Assembly (NCBI RefSeq): GCF_001969265.1 | Contig: NZ_CP019304.1 | Span: 2,852,001-2,916,000 of the forward strand | Direction: 5' to 3' | Source: Arthrobacter sp. QXT-31 | Lineage (GTDB): Bacteria; Actinomycetota; Actinomycetes; Actinomycetales; Micrococcaceae | DNA: 64,000 bases | Part shown: positions 1 through 8,701 of the stretch, piece by piece | Position numbering within the stretch: position 1 is the stretch's first letter | How the letters are laid out: each line of letters starts with the position of its first letter | The notes under the pieces: generated by a model | What the model saw: the letters and a program-made list of their open reading frames with translations, nothing else | Database searches by the model: none | What the model was told of the DNA's origin: nothing | Made by a program: the position numbers and the translations under genes

Positions 1-262
1 GGACCGCGAACTCGGCCGTCAGCGGCTGTCCGGTGGGGCCGCTGACCACGGCACGGCGGCGGGTGAAGCCGGAGCCGACGGCGGCGTCGAGGGTGCCCTC
101 GCCGCCGTCGGCCACGGGAATCCGCAGTACCTCAAGTGAGCGCCGTCCCTCATGGCTGACGCCGTCCGCTGTGGCGGAACGCAGCCCGGTTTCAAGGTGC
201 CGGGCCACGTCAGGGGCGGAGAGTGAGCCCTTGAACTTGTCCGGCGCGATCACGATGCGCAT
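1..262 (-). CDS. Glycerate kinase (N-terminal part, truncated by window edge)
   Basis: Phosphorylates D-glycerate made by tartronate-semialdehyde reductase, the last step of the glyoxylate carboligase route. Only the first 87 or so residues lie in the window. They begin MRIVIAPDKFKGSLSA, the hallmark start of the GarK/GlxK (type 1) glycerate kinases, followed by the conserved VADGGEGT about 55-60 residues in. The ATG lies 3 bases after the gcl stop codon, so the two are surely cotranscribed. The rest of the gene continues leftward out of the window. Family assignment is firm from these two motifs; the 2- versus 3-phosphorylating type cannot be judged. Confidence 0.9.
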   Translation of the reverse strand, partial: MRIVIAPDKFKGSLSAPDVARHLETGLRSATADGVSHEGRRSLEVLRIPVADGGEGTLDAAVGSGFTRRRAVVSGPTGQPLTAEFAV

Positions 263-265
263 TGC

Positions 266-2044
<1,779 letters not shown>

Positions 2045-2139
2045 GGTGTGCTCCTAAAAAGTCTGGGTGGCTGAGCTGGTCAACCTGTTTTTGGGTGTGC
2101 TGAAGGAAGCCCCGGCGTTTGCTGGGCACTTAGTGGGGG

Positions 2140-2168
2140 TGCCGCCGTCGTAATTCCCGACGGCGGCA
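2140..2168 (-). terminator. GC-rich hairpin downstream of glxR
   Basis: An 11-bp perfect stem (TGCCGCCGTCG and its complement) with a 7-base loop. It lies beyond the glxR stop codon in the direction of transcription and upstream of gcl. There is no T tract, as is common for actinobacterial terminators. It would separate the hyi-glxR transcript from the gcl transcript. Confidence 0.55.
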
Positions 2169-2171
2169 GGT

Positions 2172-2234
2172 GAGTTTTTGTACAGATAATGGCCTCTGGC
2201 AGGCCTTTAGGGCCGATTATCTGTACAAAAACTC
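2172..2234. repeat. 19-bp perfect inverted repeat (63 bp), AT-rich
   Basis: The arms at 2172-2190 and 2216-2234 are exact reverse complements (GAGTTTTTGTACAGATAAT), spaced by 25 bases that include GGCC on both inner flanks. The right arm ends 1 base from the glxR stop codon. The arms are far more AT-rich than the surrounding DNA. Possible roles are a long hairpin at the mRNA 3' end, a pair of operators, or a miniature mobile element. The core GTACAG...GGCC resembles the dispersed palindromes at 21965-22036 and 31919-31988. Confidence 0.8.
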
Positions 2235-2235
2235 C

Positions 2236-3114
2236 TTACTTGCGGCCGCTGAGCTGGAGGACCTGCTTGAAGAGTCCGGAGTGGTCCAGTCCGCCGTCGC
2301 CCTGGTTGACGGTGGCGGCGACGAGCTGGGCGACGACGGCGCCGAGCGGGATGGAGACGTTGGCTTCGCGGGCGGCGGAGGTGACGATGCCCAGGTCCTT
2401 GTGGTGGAGGGCGAGGCGGAAGCCGGGGTCGAAGTTGCGGTCGAGCATCTTCTGGCCCTTCTGGTCCAGGACCTTGGAGCCGGCCAGGCCGCCGCCGAGG
2501 ACCTTGAGGGCGGCGTCGGTGTCCACGCCGTAGGCCTCGAGGAAGGCGATGGCTTCGCCGAGGACCTCGATGTTGACCGCGACGATCAGCTGGTTGGCTG
2601 CCTTGACGGTCTGGCCGGAGCCGGAGGGGCCGACGTGGACGATGGTTTTGCCGACGGCGTTCAGGACGTCCGAGGCGGCGTCGAAGTCTGCCTTGTCGCC
2701 GCCGACCATGATGGAGAGGACGGCGTCGATGGCGCCCTGTTCGCCGCCGGAGACCGGGGCGTCGAGGGGGCGGATGCCGGCGTCGCGGGCGTCGTCGGAC
2801 AGGCGCTTGGCGACGTCTGGGCGGATGCTGGACGCGTCGATCCAGAGGGTGCCCTGCTTGGCGTTGGCGAAGACGCCGTCGGGGCCGCTGACGACGCCTT
2901 CGACGTCGGGGGAGTCCGGGACCATGGTGATGACGACGTCGGCGTCCTTGACGGCGTCAGCGATGCTGGAGGCGCCCTTGCCGCCTTCGGAGACGAGCTT
3001 GTCGATCTTGTCCTGGCTGCGGTTGAAACCGGTGACGGTGTGGCCGGCCTTGACGAGGTTGATGGCCATGGGCAGGCCCATGATTCCGAGTCCGATGACT
3101 GCAACGTTGCTCAT
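2236..3114 (-). CDS. glxR: 2-hydroxy-3-oxopropionate (tartronate semialdehyde) reductase
   Basis: Beta-hydroxyacid dehydrogenase that reduces tartronate semialdehyde to D-glycerate with NAD(P)H. 292 residues, the normal length. The N-terminal Rossmann motif is GLGIMGLP (residues 8-15), the substrate motif DAPVSGGEQGA is near 115-125, and the catalytic-Lys segment GQTVKAANQ is near 165-175. It lies 39 bases downstream of hyi on the same strand, forming a two-gene unit, with gcl and glycerate kinase following. It could be read as a generic 3-hydroxyisobutyrate dehydrogenase, but the neighbours fix the role. Confidence 0.93.
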   Translation of the reverse strand: MSNVAVIGLGIMGLPMAINLVKAGHTVTGFNRSQDKIDKLVSEGGKGASSIADAVKDADVVITMVPDSPDVEGVVSGPDGVFANAKQGTLWIDASSIRPDVAKRLSDDARDAGIRPLDAPVSGGEQGAIDAVLSIMVGGDKADFDAASDVLNAVGKTIVHVGPSGSGQTVKAANQLIVAVNIEVLGEAIAFLEAYGVDTDAALKVLGGGLAGSKVLDQKGQKMLDRNFDPGFRLALHHKDLGIVTSAAREANVSIPLGAVVAQLVAATVNQGDGGLDHSGLFKQVLQLSGRK

Positions 3115-3153
3115 GATGGTTCTCTTTCTGAAGTCTTTGTCTGGTTCTGCTGG

Positions 3154-3954
3154 TCAGGAGGCGGCGTGTTCGCGGATCGCCCAGCTGAAGGCGGTTTCCT
3201 GCGGTTCCTTGTATTCGAGGCCGATGTAGCCCTCGTAGCCGAGTTCGCGGCTGCGGGCGATCCACTCGCCGAGGGGAAGCTCGCCGGTTCCGGGAGCCCC
3301 GCGGCCGGGGTTGTCGGCAATCTGGATGTGGCCGAAGTCCTTGGCGTGGTTTTCGATGACCGTGGCGACGTCGTCCCCGTTGACGGCCAGGTGGTAGAAG
3401 TCCGCGAGGAGCTTGATGTTCCGGGCGCCGGATTCGGCCTTGACCCGGGCGATCACGTCGAGTGCGTCCTGGGCCTTCAGGAGCGGGTACCGCGGGGCTC
3501 CGCTGACGGGTTCGAGGAGGACGGTGCCGCCGATCCGGGCCACGCCTTCCGCGGCCGCGGCGAGGTTCCTGGCTGCGAGCTCGTCCTGCTCTTCCGGGCT
3601 GAACTCTTCCTGGCGGTTGCCGTAGAGGGCGTTGAAGGCCTTGCAGCCGAGGCGCTCACCGATGCCGGCGACGACGTCGATGTTGTCCTTGAACTCAGAG
3701 CAGCGGCCCTTCCAGGACACCAGGCCGCGGTCGCCGCCGGGCATGTTGCCGGCATTGAAGTTCAGGCCGGAAAGCTGCACGCCGGCGTCGGTGATGGCGC
3801 GCTCGAAAGCCGTGATCTCGGCGTCGGAAGGGACTGAGCTCTCAAAAGGCCACCAGAACTCGACGGCGTCAAAACCGGCCGCCTTCGCGGCTGCGGGGCG
3901 CTCGAGCAAGGGCAGCTCCGTCAGGAGGATGGAGCAGTTCACTGTGTACGTCAT
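3154..3954 (-). CDS. hyi: Hydroxypyruvate isomerase
   Basis: TIM-barrel enzyme that interconverts hydroxypyruvate and tartronate semialdehyde in glyoxylate metabolism. 266 residues. The start MTYTVNCSILLTELPLLER, the segment AGFDAVEFWWPF and FNAGNMPGGDRG are typical of Hyi within the xylose-isomerase-like superfamily. GGAAGGACC precedes the ATG. It is the first gene of the hyi-glxR unit, with tandem IclR-type operators about 60-100 bases upstream. Confidence 0.93.
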   Translation of the reverse strand: MTYTVNCSILLTELPLLERPAAAKAAGFDAVEFWWPFESSVPSDAEITAFERAITDAGVQLSGLNFNAGNMPGGDRGLVSWKGRCSEFKDNIDVVAGIGERLGCKAFNALYGNRQEEFSPEEQDELAARNLAAAAEGVARIGGTVLLEPVSGAPRYPLLKAQDALDVIARVKAESGARNIKLLADFYHLAVNGDDVATVIENHAKDFGHIQIADNPGRGAPGTGELPLGEWIARSRELGYEGYIGLEYKEPQETAFSWAIREHAAS

Positions 3955-4015
3955 CGTAGGTCCTTCCGGGGAGGGGCGTTGATCTATCTTCCCTGCTTCT
4001 CGGCTTTTCGACCGT

Positions 4016-4051
4016 TTCCGCTTTGTGGAATTTAGATTCTGCTTTATGAAA
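4016..4051 (-). promoter_or_regulatory. Tandem IclR-type operators upstream of hyi
   Basis: Two related imperfect palindromes, TTCCGCTTTGTGGAA (4016-4030) and TTCTGCTTTATGAAA (4037-4051), start 21 bp apart, two helical turns. This form (TTCC..GGAA flanks with an AT-rich centre) is typical of IclR-family regulators such as AllR-like glyoxylate repressors. The position is 62-97 bases upstream of the hyi ATG. No cognate IclR gene lies next to this operon in the window. Confidence 0.6.
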
Positions 4052-4113
4052 AGTGTAGGGAAGGGGTGGCGGGAGAGTCAAGGGGAGCGGCCGGGGCGAC
4101 CGTACTGGAAGCA

Positions 4114-4148
4114 CAGGAGGGCCGGCACCAGCGGTGCCGGCCCTCCTG
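4114..4148. terminator. Strong hairpin terminator
   Basis: A 16-bp perfect stem (CAGGAGGGCCGGCACC and its complement) with a 3-base loop. It sits just past the stop codon of the SRPBCC gene and upstream of the hyi promoter, so it separates the two minus-strand transcripts. It has no T run. Confidence 0.8.
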
Positions 4149-4174
4149 ATCTGGGGCGGAATTTGGTGCTGCGG

Positions 4175-4588
4175 CTACGGCTGTGCAGCCTCGGCGAGGA
4201 CGTCGTCGATGCGGGAAAGCACCCCGGGCCAGCCGTTGCCCATGCCCTGGAAAGCCTGCTGCCCCATCGGGGTGTCCAGCTTGAAGCCGGAGTGTTCGAA
4301 GTGCAGGACCGTGCCGTCCTCAACCGTTTCGAGGGTCCATGTCACGGTGGTGTCCAGGGCGCCCTCGGCGAACAGGAAGCTGATGGAGGCGCCGGGATCG
4401 ACGCTGAGGACCTCGCACTGCTGGGTTCCCCAGCCGCCCATGTCCAGCGTGAAGCGGTGCCCGACAGTGGGGGCGATGTCGCCGGCCGCCCACCACCGCG
4501 CGAGCAGGTCCGGCGTGGTGAGCGCCTTCCAGACTGCCTCCGGCGGGTGTGGGAAGTGCCGTGTAAGGCGGATCGTGTTGTCGGTCAT
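4175..4588 (-). CDS. SRPBCC / AHSA1-domain protein
   Basis: 137 residues forming one START-like (Bet v1, AHSA1) domain. It opens MTDNTIRLTRHFPHPPEAVWKALTTPDLLARWW, the classic AHSA1 opening, and ends in the amphipathic helix GNGWPGVLSRIDDVLAE. Such proteins bind hydrophobic ligands or act as small stress or co-regulator proteins; the ligand is unknown. I chose the ATG at 4588 because GAGGAG lies 8 bases before it. An in-frame ATG 24 codons upstream encodes an Arg/Gly-rich tail with no site and is less likely. It is monocistronic, closed by the hairpin at 4114-4148. Confidence 0.85.
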   Translation of the reverse strand: MTDNTIRLTRHFPHPPEAVWKALTTPDLLARWWAAGDIAPTVGHRFTLDMGGWGTQQCEVLSVDPGASISFLFAEGALDTTVTWTLETVEDGTVLHFEHSGFKLDTPMGQQAFQGMGNGWPGVLSRIDDVLAEAAQP

Positions 4589-4907
4589 GTCAGGTTCTCC
4601 TCGTTCAGTAGGTTGCCATCCAGCACGTTGCCCGGCGCGTCGAGGCGCGGTTCCGAGCATATCTGCACCACTTTGGCCGCAGCACTGGCGATTCGGGTGC
4701 GGGGAAGCCCAAAAACCCCTGTTTCACTGGGCTCCGGGCTCGTAAAATAAAGGTGGGGCCGACGGCAAGAGCCTCGGAGAGCGATCCTTACGAGCCCGGG
4801 GTGCCTTCCCAACCGCCGCCGGCCCTTACGAATGCCGCCAGGTTCCGATCCGGTCACGCTCCGGCATCAGCTCTTCCCGCAAGATCACGGCCATGTGACC
4901 ATTGGGC
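4589..4907. other. Gene-poor stretch with a 12-bp inverted repeat
   Basis: About 320 bases holding the SRPBCC promoter region (minus) and any promoter for the small plus-strand frame at 4908. It carries a perfect 12-bp inverted repeat, CCGGGCTCGTAA at 4734-4745 and its complement at 4788-4799, 42 bases apart. CCTTACGA recurs at 4824-4831. The repeat could be an operator pair or a hairpin. I see no coding region or RNA gene here. Confidence 0.5.
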
Positions 4908-5114
4908 ATGAGCGACGAACTTATGGCGGCGGCACCCTCCGGCGGTGGCGCTCCCCGCAACCGAACAGCCGGACTGATCCACTCCGAAGGCTCCGAGGCC
5001 ACACGGAAGATGCGCGAGCAGGCCAAGCGGCGCCGGGAAGCAGAAGCGAAGCTGCAGCTGCACCTGATGGAAACCCGCAACAAGGCAGCAGGAACGCCGG
5101 ACCCCGCACTCTGA
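4908..5114 (+). CDS. Small hypothetical protein, Arg/Ala-rich
   Basis: 68 residues from the ATG at 4908; a TTG two codons earlier is possible. The N-terminal half is Gly/Pro-rich. Residues 30-58 look like a charged helix (RKMREQAKRRREAEAKLQ). I recognise no family. The support for a gene is indirect: a 17-bp perfect hairpin terminator follows 58 bases after the stop, and the frame has actinobacterial third-position GC. The ribosome-binding site is weak. The competing minus-strand frame across the same bases looks less protein-like. Treat as tentative. Confidence 0.4.
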   Translation: MSDELMAAAPSGGGAPRNRTAGLIHSEGSEATRKMREQAKRRREAEAKLQLHLMETRNKAAGTPDPAL

Positions 5115-5171
5115 CAGACACCCCGAAAACCAGGCCGGCCCAAACGCCGGCGGTCCAAAAGTACGCGAACA

Positions 5172-5211
5172 GCAATCACGGCGGCACCTTGAACGGTGCC
5201 GCCGTGATTGC
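5172..5211. terminator. Bidirectional hairpin terminator
   Basis: A 17-bp perfect stem (GCAATCACGGCGGCACC and its complement) around a 6-base loop. It lies between the end of the small plus-strand frame and the 3' end of the minus-strand SRPBCC gene at 5238. Confidence 0.8.
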
Positions 5212-5237
5212 GCTTCAGTTGTCAGCCGAGCGGGCCT

Positions 5238-6119
5238 CTAGTGCTGGCCGCTGGTGCCGCCAAGGGGCGGGATGGTTCCGGGGCCGCGGTCTGCCCTCTC
5301 GGCCCGGTCCGCGGCGCTCTGTGTGTCGCTGGCTGCCGTCTCGTCCGAGTCGCCTTCGTCGTCAATCAGCCCGTTGGTCTGGTCGAACGGATGCGCGATG
5401 GTCTCGTCCGTCAGCGCCGAGCCCGTGCCGGTCGTGTCGGCAACAGTGGTTTCGGTGTATTCCGGCACCACCGGGGTGACAGTCTCGTCCACGACATAAA
5501 CCGTGTCCGCATCCTTGTCCTTGCTGCCCGCGGCAGCGGCCACTGCCGCACCTGCTGCAGCCGCCACTCCGGCGGCCGCGGCCGCCTTGCCGGAGATGCC
5601 TGCCTTGCCGCTGTCGCCGAGCGACCCGGCAGCATGCTCGACGCCCGGCGTGCCTACCGATCCGCCTTCGTTGACCGAGCCGCGCCAGGCGCCGCTGGCG
5701 TAGCCTTCGTCCTCGATGAATTCCTTGAACCTCTTGAGGTCGGCCTCGGCCTGGTGCTCCACCACATGCAGTTTGTCACCGATCTTCTCCACGAGCCCTT
5801 CGGGTTCGTAGTCGATGAAGAGCTTGATGGAGGTCTGGCCGCCGCCCACGTCTTCAAATTCCACCGATCCGGCGTTGGTGGCCCCCTCGGTGGCTGCCCA
5901 GGCAACCTTCTGGTCAGGCTTCTGCTCCAGGATCCGCGCCTCCCACTTGCGCTTCACACCCGCGATCTCGGCCACCCACTCGAGGCGGTCGTCGCTGAGC
6001 TGGGTCACTTTCTTGACGCCGCCCATGAAGTGCGGAAAGTCCTCGAACTGGGTCCACTGGTTGTATGCCGTGCTGACCGGCACGTTCACCAGAATGCGCT
6101 TCTCAACCCTCGTGCTCAT
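5238..6119 (-). CDS. SRPBCC family protein (cyclase/dehydrase, Coq10-like) with low-complexity tail
   Basis: 293 residues. Residues 1-150 form a polyketide cyclase/dehydrase START fold: it opens MSTRVEKRILVNVPVSTAYNQW, continues FEDFPHFMGGVKKV, and closes with a long C-terminal helix HVVEHQAEADLKRFKEF. The remaining ~140 residues are Ala/Gly/acid-rich and probably disordered (AAAAAGVAAAAGAAVAAAAG near 190). Close relatives occur in stress-responsive gene sets of Actinobacteria; the ligand is unknown. GAAGGAG precedes the ATG. The promoter region carries GTAAGCATGCT (6173-6183), shared with the DUF4383 gene at 42656. Confidence 0.85.
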   Translation of the reverse strand: MSTRVEKRILVNVPVSTAYNQWTQFEDFPHFMGGVKKVTQLSDDRLEWVAEIAGVKRKWEARILEQKPDQKVAWAATEGATNAGSVEFEDVGGGQTSIKLFIDYEPEGLVEKIGDKLHVVEHQAEADLKRFKEFIEDEGYASGAWRGSVNEGGSVGTPGVEHAAGSLGDSGKAGISGKAAAAAGVAAAAGAAVAAAAGSKDKDADTVYVVDETVTPVVPEYTETTVADTTGTGSALTDETIAHPFDQTNGLIDDEGDSDETAASDTQSAADRAERADRGPGTIPPLGGTSGQH

Positions 6120-6172
6120 AGTGTCTCCTTCGTCGAAGTGAACAGATGATGGTCCGGTAATCCGAAGTCATC

Positions 6173-6183
6173 AGCATGCTTAC
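6173..6183 (-). promoter_or_regulatory. GTAAGCATGCT motif upstream of SRPBCC gene
   Basis: Read on the minus strand as GTAAGCATGCTGATGAC, 54-64 bases before the start codon. The DUF4383 gene has GTAAGCATGCTTATTAT at nearly the same distance (43183-43195). The near-palindromic core TAAGCATGCTTA suggests a shared regulator binding site. The regulator is unknown. Confidence 0.45.
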
Positions 6184-6250
6184 TATATCGTCGACGGCGG
6201 AGTGTGGCCAGTGCGGGCAGTGGCCGATTGTGATGCTTGGGGGGAAGCGT

Positions 6251-6292
6251 GAAGCCTCCGCGCGAATCATCGGACTCAAGCGCGGAGGCTTC
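6251..6292. terminator. Hairpin, probable terminator of the 6392 gene
   Basis: A 13-bp perfect stem (GAAGCCTCCGCGC and its complement) with a 16-base loop, about 100 bases beyond the stop codon of the minus-strand kinase gene. The rest of the 6120-6391 spacer holds only the SRPBCC promoter. Confidence 0.5.
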
Positions 6293-6391
6293 CAGCGCTC
6301 CATTTTTTGGGGGGAAAGAGGAGAGCTGGCACTAATGTACAGGCGGCGGGAGTTCAGTAAAGGCGTATTCGGCCGTTTCGGCAATTCTTGA

Positions 6392-6973
6392 CTAAACCTT
6401 GAGTTGCCGGCGGAAATCGACCGCATCAACCAGCCTGGCGACCACCTCGGCCGGGGGACCGTCGGCGTCGATCTTCACCATCCCCGCGTACTCGGGCAGT
6501 GCCCGGTAGGCGTTCCGCAGGGCGGTCAGTTCGGCCACGGATTCCTCGTCCGTGCCGCGCGCCACGATCCGCTGGTGTGCGGCTTCGGGGCTCACGTCCA
6601 GGTAGAGGACGAGGTCCGGGGCGGGCAGCCTCCGGAGGAGCCAGGGGAGAAGCCAGCCGCGGCGTAGGCCCCGTGCTTCGCGCAGCGCCAGCTGGCAGTG
6701 GAGGTGCCGGTCCATGACAACCAGGCCCTGGAACCGGGACGCCCGCACAGTGGACACCAGCACGTTGAACACCCGCATGGTGGTTTCCAGGGCGTCGGCC
6801 AGGCGGGCTGGCAGCCGGATGCCGAGCCTGGCGCTGAGCAGGGACATTCGCCGTCGGCCTGCATAGTTGTTCAGCAGGAGTGCGCTGCTGCCCTTCTCAC
6901 GGGCTGCGGCAGCCAGCGAGCGGGCCGCCGTCGTTTTGCCCGAGCCGTCGATTCCTGTCAGGACAATGAGCAT
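6392..6973 (-). CDS. Thymidylate-kinase-like P-loop nucleoside/nucleotide kinase
   Basis: 193 residues. The Walker A motif GIDGSGKTT is at residues 7-15 with the dTMP-kinase spacing, followed by MDRHLHCQLALREARGLRR (DR motif) near 85-105 and LVLYLDVSPEAAHQRIVARG near 120-140, the lid approach. The opening MLIVLTGIDGSGKTTAARSLA is that of the thymidylate kinase superfamily. The essential tmk of Actinobacteria is usually elsewhere and longer, so this is probably a paralogue of unknown substrate. A very good site (AAGGAGG) precedes the ATG. It stands alone between two spacers. Confidence 0.75.
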   Translation of the reverse strand: MLIVLTGIDGSGKTTAARSLAAAAREKGSSALLLNNYAGRRRMSLLSARLGIRLPARLADALETTMRVFNVLVSTVRASRFQGLVVMDRHLHCQLALREARGLRRGWLLPWLLRRLPAPDLVLYLDVSPEAAHQRIVARGTDEESVAELTALRNAYRALPEYAGMVKIDADGPPAEVVARLVDAVDFRRQLKV

Positions 6974-7317
6974 GTGGCCTCCTTCCGTCCCCTGTCCAAC
7001 GTCCGGGGGGCGGCCAACGTTGCGGCTTTGAGGCGCACGTCACGTTATCATGCCCGGATTGCCGCGGGCCAAGGCCGCCGCACTTCAAAACGGACGACGG
7101 CGGTGCCAGCGGATCTTGCAGTGATCCTTCCGGAAAGTTGCGCCTTTCTTGAGCCTGTCGGAGGACAGTATTCCGCAGGGGCCGTGCAGAAGCGCCGCGG
7201 CCCCGTAAAACGACCCGCTACGAACATCACGGATTCACCCAGGAAAGCCATGGACTGGGACGGGCAAGGCGCAATGGGGCACCGGCCCGTCCCCGGCACT
7301 AATTCCTGACGCGGGGC
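6974..7317. other. Non-coding spacer between kinase and rpmJ
   Basis: About 340 bases. I find no convincing gene. The kinase promoter must lie on the left side. Around 7178-7204 is a 7-bp GC-only hairpin (GGGGCCG/CGGCCCC, 13-base loop) downstream of the rpmJ stop, a possible weak terminator. Nothing else is evident. Confidence 0.5.
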
Positions 7318-7440
7318 TCAGCCTTGACGGGCCTTCATCCTCGGATTCTTCTTGTTGATGACAAACGTCTTTCCGCGGCGGCGCACCACCTGGGCTCCCG
7401 GAATCTTCTTCAGTGCGCGCAGCGAATTCCGTACCTTCAT
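7318..7440 (-). CDS. rpmJ: Zinc-independent 50S ribosomal protein L36 paralogue
   Basis: 40 residues, beginning [20 protein letters not shown] and ending in RMKARQG. This is the C-minus form (B-type, YkgO-like) that lacks the Cys3His zinc ribbon of standard L36 (MKV.PSVK..C..C). Such paralogues replace zinc-binding ribosomal proteins when zinc is scarce and free zinc from ribosomes. AAGGAG lies upstream at proper spacing. It lies 51 bases downstream of the MRF-like gene on the same strand, both behind a Zur box, so zinc-starvation expression is very likely. Confidence 0.93.
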   Translation of the reverse strand: MKVRNSLRALKKIPGAQVVRRRGKTFVINKKNPRMKARQG

Positions 7441-7491
7441 GTGGCTTTCTCCTTCATGTGGTGATGGTTGGGCGTGTAGTGATACTGCGGG

Positions 7492-8601
7492 TCAGTTCCG
7501 CTGGGTGAGACCAAACGGATCGTCCAGGGCCTCGAATCCGGCATCCATTTCTGACTCGGTGAGCTCGCAGGATGCGAGCAGCTCGGCGATCCGGTCCCCG
7601 TCCAGGCTGTCGCCGGTGGCGGCGAGTACCGTCCCGCGGCCGCCCGGACCGGTGTGCGGGTCCTGCAGTGCGCCAGGGTGTGCGGCCTCTTGCGCCAGGT
7701 GCGGTTCGGCCCTGCTGGTTGGCCATGGCCCGGTATTCTCCAGCCAGATGCGCGGGCCGATGCCGTGGATGGCGATCCGGCAGCCGGGGGCTGTTGCTAT
7801 CCAAAGGTGGCCGCGGAGCCAGCAGCATCCGGCGGCCAGCGTGGCCAGGGCGTGCCGGAACCTCTCCGGGTGGAGCGGGCGGCGGATCCGGTGGGTGACC
7901 GTGGTGAACGGTCCGCCGGACGTGCGTGCTGTCCGCACGGTTCCGGGAACTGTTCTGCCGACGGCGGCGGCGTAGTCGTGCCGGCCCGGCCGAATCCGCG
8001 CCGCGTCCTCGGCGAGGTCGGCGTGCGGTGCCAGTTCACGGAGGAGTTGCAGGCCGCGGGCCCGCCCATCGGGATCTACGGGGAGAAGGTCCGGTTCTGC
8101 GGCAAGGATGGTGTCGCAGAACGATAGCTCTCCCATGACGAATTCGCCGGACGTCCGCTCGTCATCGGGCACGGGTGTGAAACCTGATTCGAACAATGTG
8201 TGGCGGTCCCAGATGTGGTCCTCCACGCAATCCGGCGCGCAGGCGTGGACGGCGGAGCTCACCCGGCAGTCCCGGCCAAGCTCCTGCCTGAGCGCGGCGA
8301 TAGTGGTGGACGCCGGCACGCCCGAAGGTAGCCCAACAATGACGTGTTCCTCCCCGCGCGCCATCAGCTGCCTGACGGTGGGCACCACGTCCAGGCGCAC
8401 GGTGCAGCTCAGGCAGCCGTGTTCCAGAACTGTTTCGTGCCGCTGGACCGGCCCGTCGTGGCTGAAGACCCGGCGCACAACAGTGCCGTTTTCCAGGAGG
8501 TCATGGACCACGACGGCGGCCGAGGGGTGTGCCGCGGCCAGCGCTTCGCACGCCTGCTGCCGGCAGAGGGAGTCGAGGGAGCTGAGGACGGTCAGGATCA
8601 T
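7492..8601 (-). CDS. mrf: CobW-like protein, MRF family (ribosome hibernation factor recruiter)
   Basis: 369 residues. It resembles CobW/G3E proteins, with the metal-binding loop HGCLSCTVR (Cys63, Cys66) and a C-terminal CobW_C-like domain (RHALATLAAGCCWLRGHLW...). There is no intact Walker A loop at the N terminus (MILTVLSSLDSLCRQQ), as in mycobacterial MRF (MPY recruitment factor), which helps hibernation factors dock on ribosomes rebuilt with zinc-free paralogues. Neighbouring rpmJ2 and the Zur box at 8613-8631 support that reading. The alternative is a zinc metallochaperone. It is the first gene of the operon; the ATG starts only 11 bases after the operator. Confidence 0.8.
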   Translation of the reverse strand: MILTVLSSLDSLCRQQACEALAAAHPSAAVVVHDLLENGTVVRRVFSHDGPVQRHETVLEHGCLSCTVRLDVVPTVRQLMARGEEHVIVGLPSGVPASTTIAALRQELGRDCRVSSAVHACAPDCVEDHIWDRHTLFESGFTPVPDDERTSGEFVMGELSFCDTILAAEPDLLPVDPDGRARGLQLLRELAPHADLAEDAARIRPGRHDYAAAVGRTVPGTVRTARTSGGPFTTVTHRIRRPLHPERFRHALATLAAGCCWLRGHLWIATAPGCRIAIHGIGPRIWLENTGPWPTSRAEPHLAQEAAHPGALQDPHTGPGGRGTVLAATGDSLDGDRIAELLASCELTESEMDAGFEALDDPFGLTQRN

Positions 8602-8612
8602 GTACCCAGCAT

Positions 8613-8631
8613 AATGAGAACCATTCTCATT
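8613..8631 (-). promoter_or_regulatory. Zur box
   Basis: AATGAGAA-CCA-TTCTCATT, a palindrome with 8-bp arms and the ATGA.AAnnnTT.TCAT layout of actinobacterial Zur operators. It lies 12-30 bases upstream of the MRF start, so it would cover the core promoter. The gene content (zinc-free L36, MRF) matches known Zur regulons. Confidence 0.85.
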
Positions 8632-8701
8632 TACAAGCTAGGTGCCGCAGTGCGGCGGCACCGGCTTGCATTAGGACGGCGGGCATCCGCCGCCAACCGG
8701 A

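Noticed and set aside
2170..3837. Open frame of about 555 codons on the plus strand across glxR and hyi
   Set aside because: Antisense shadow spanning two well-defined genes; no domain recognisable.
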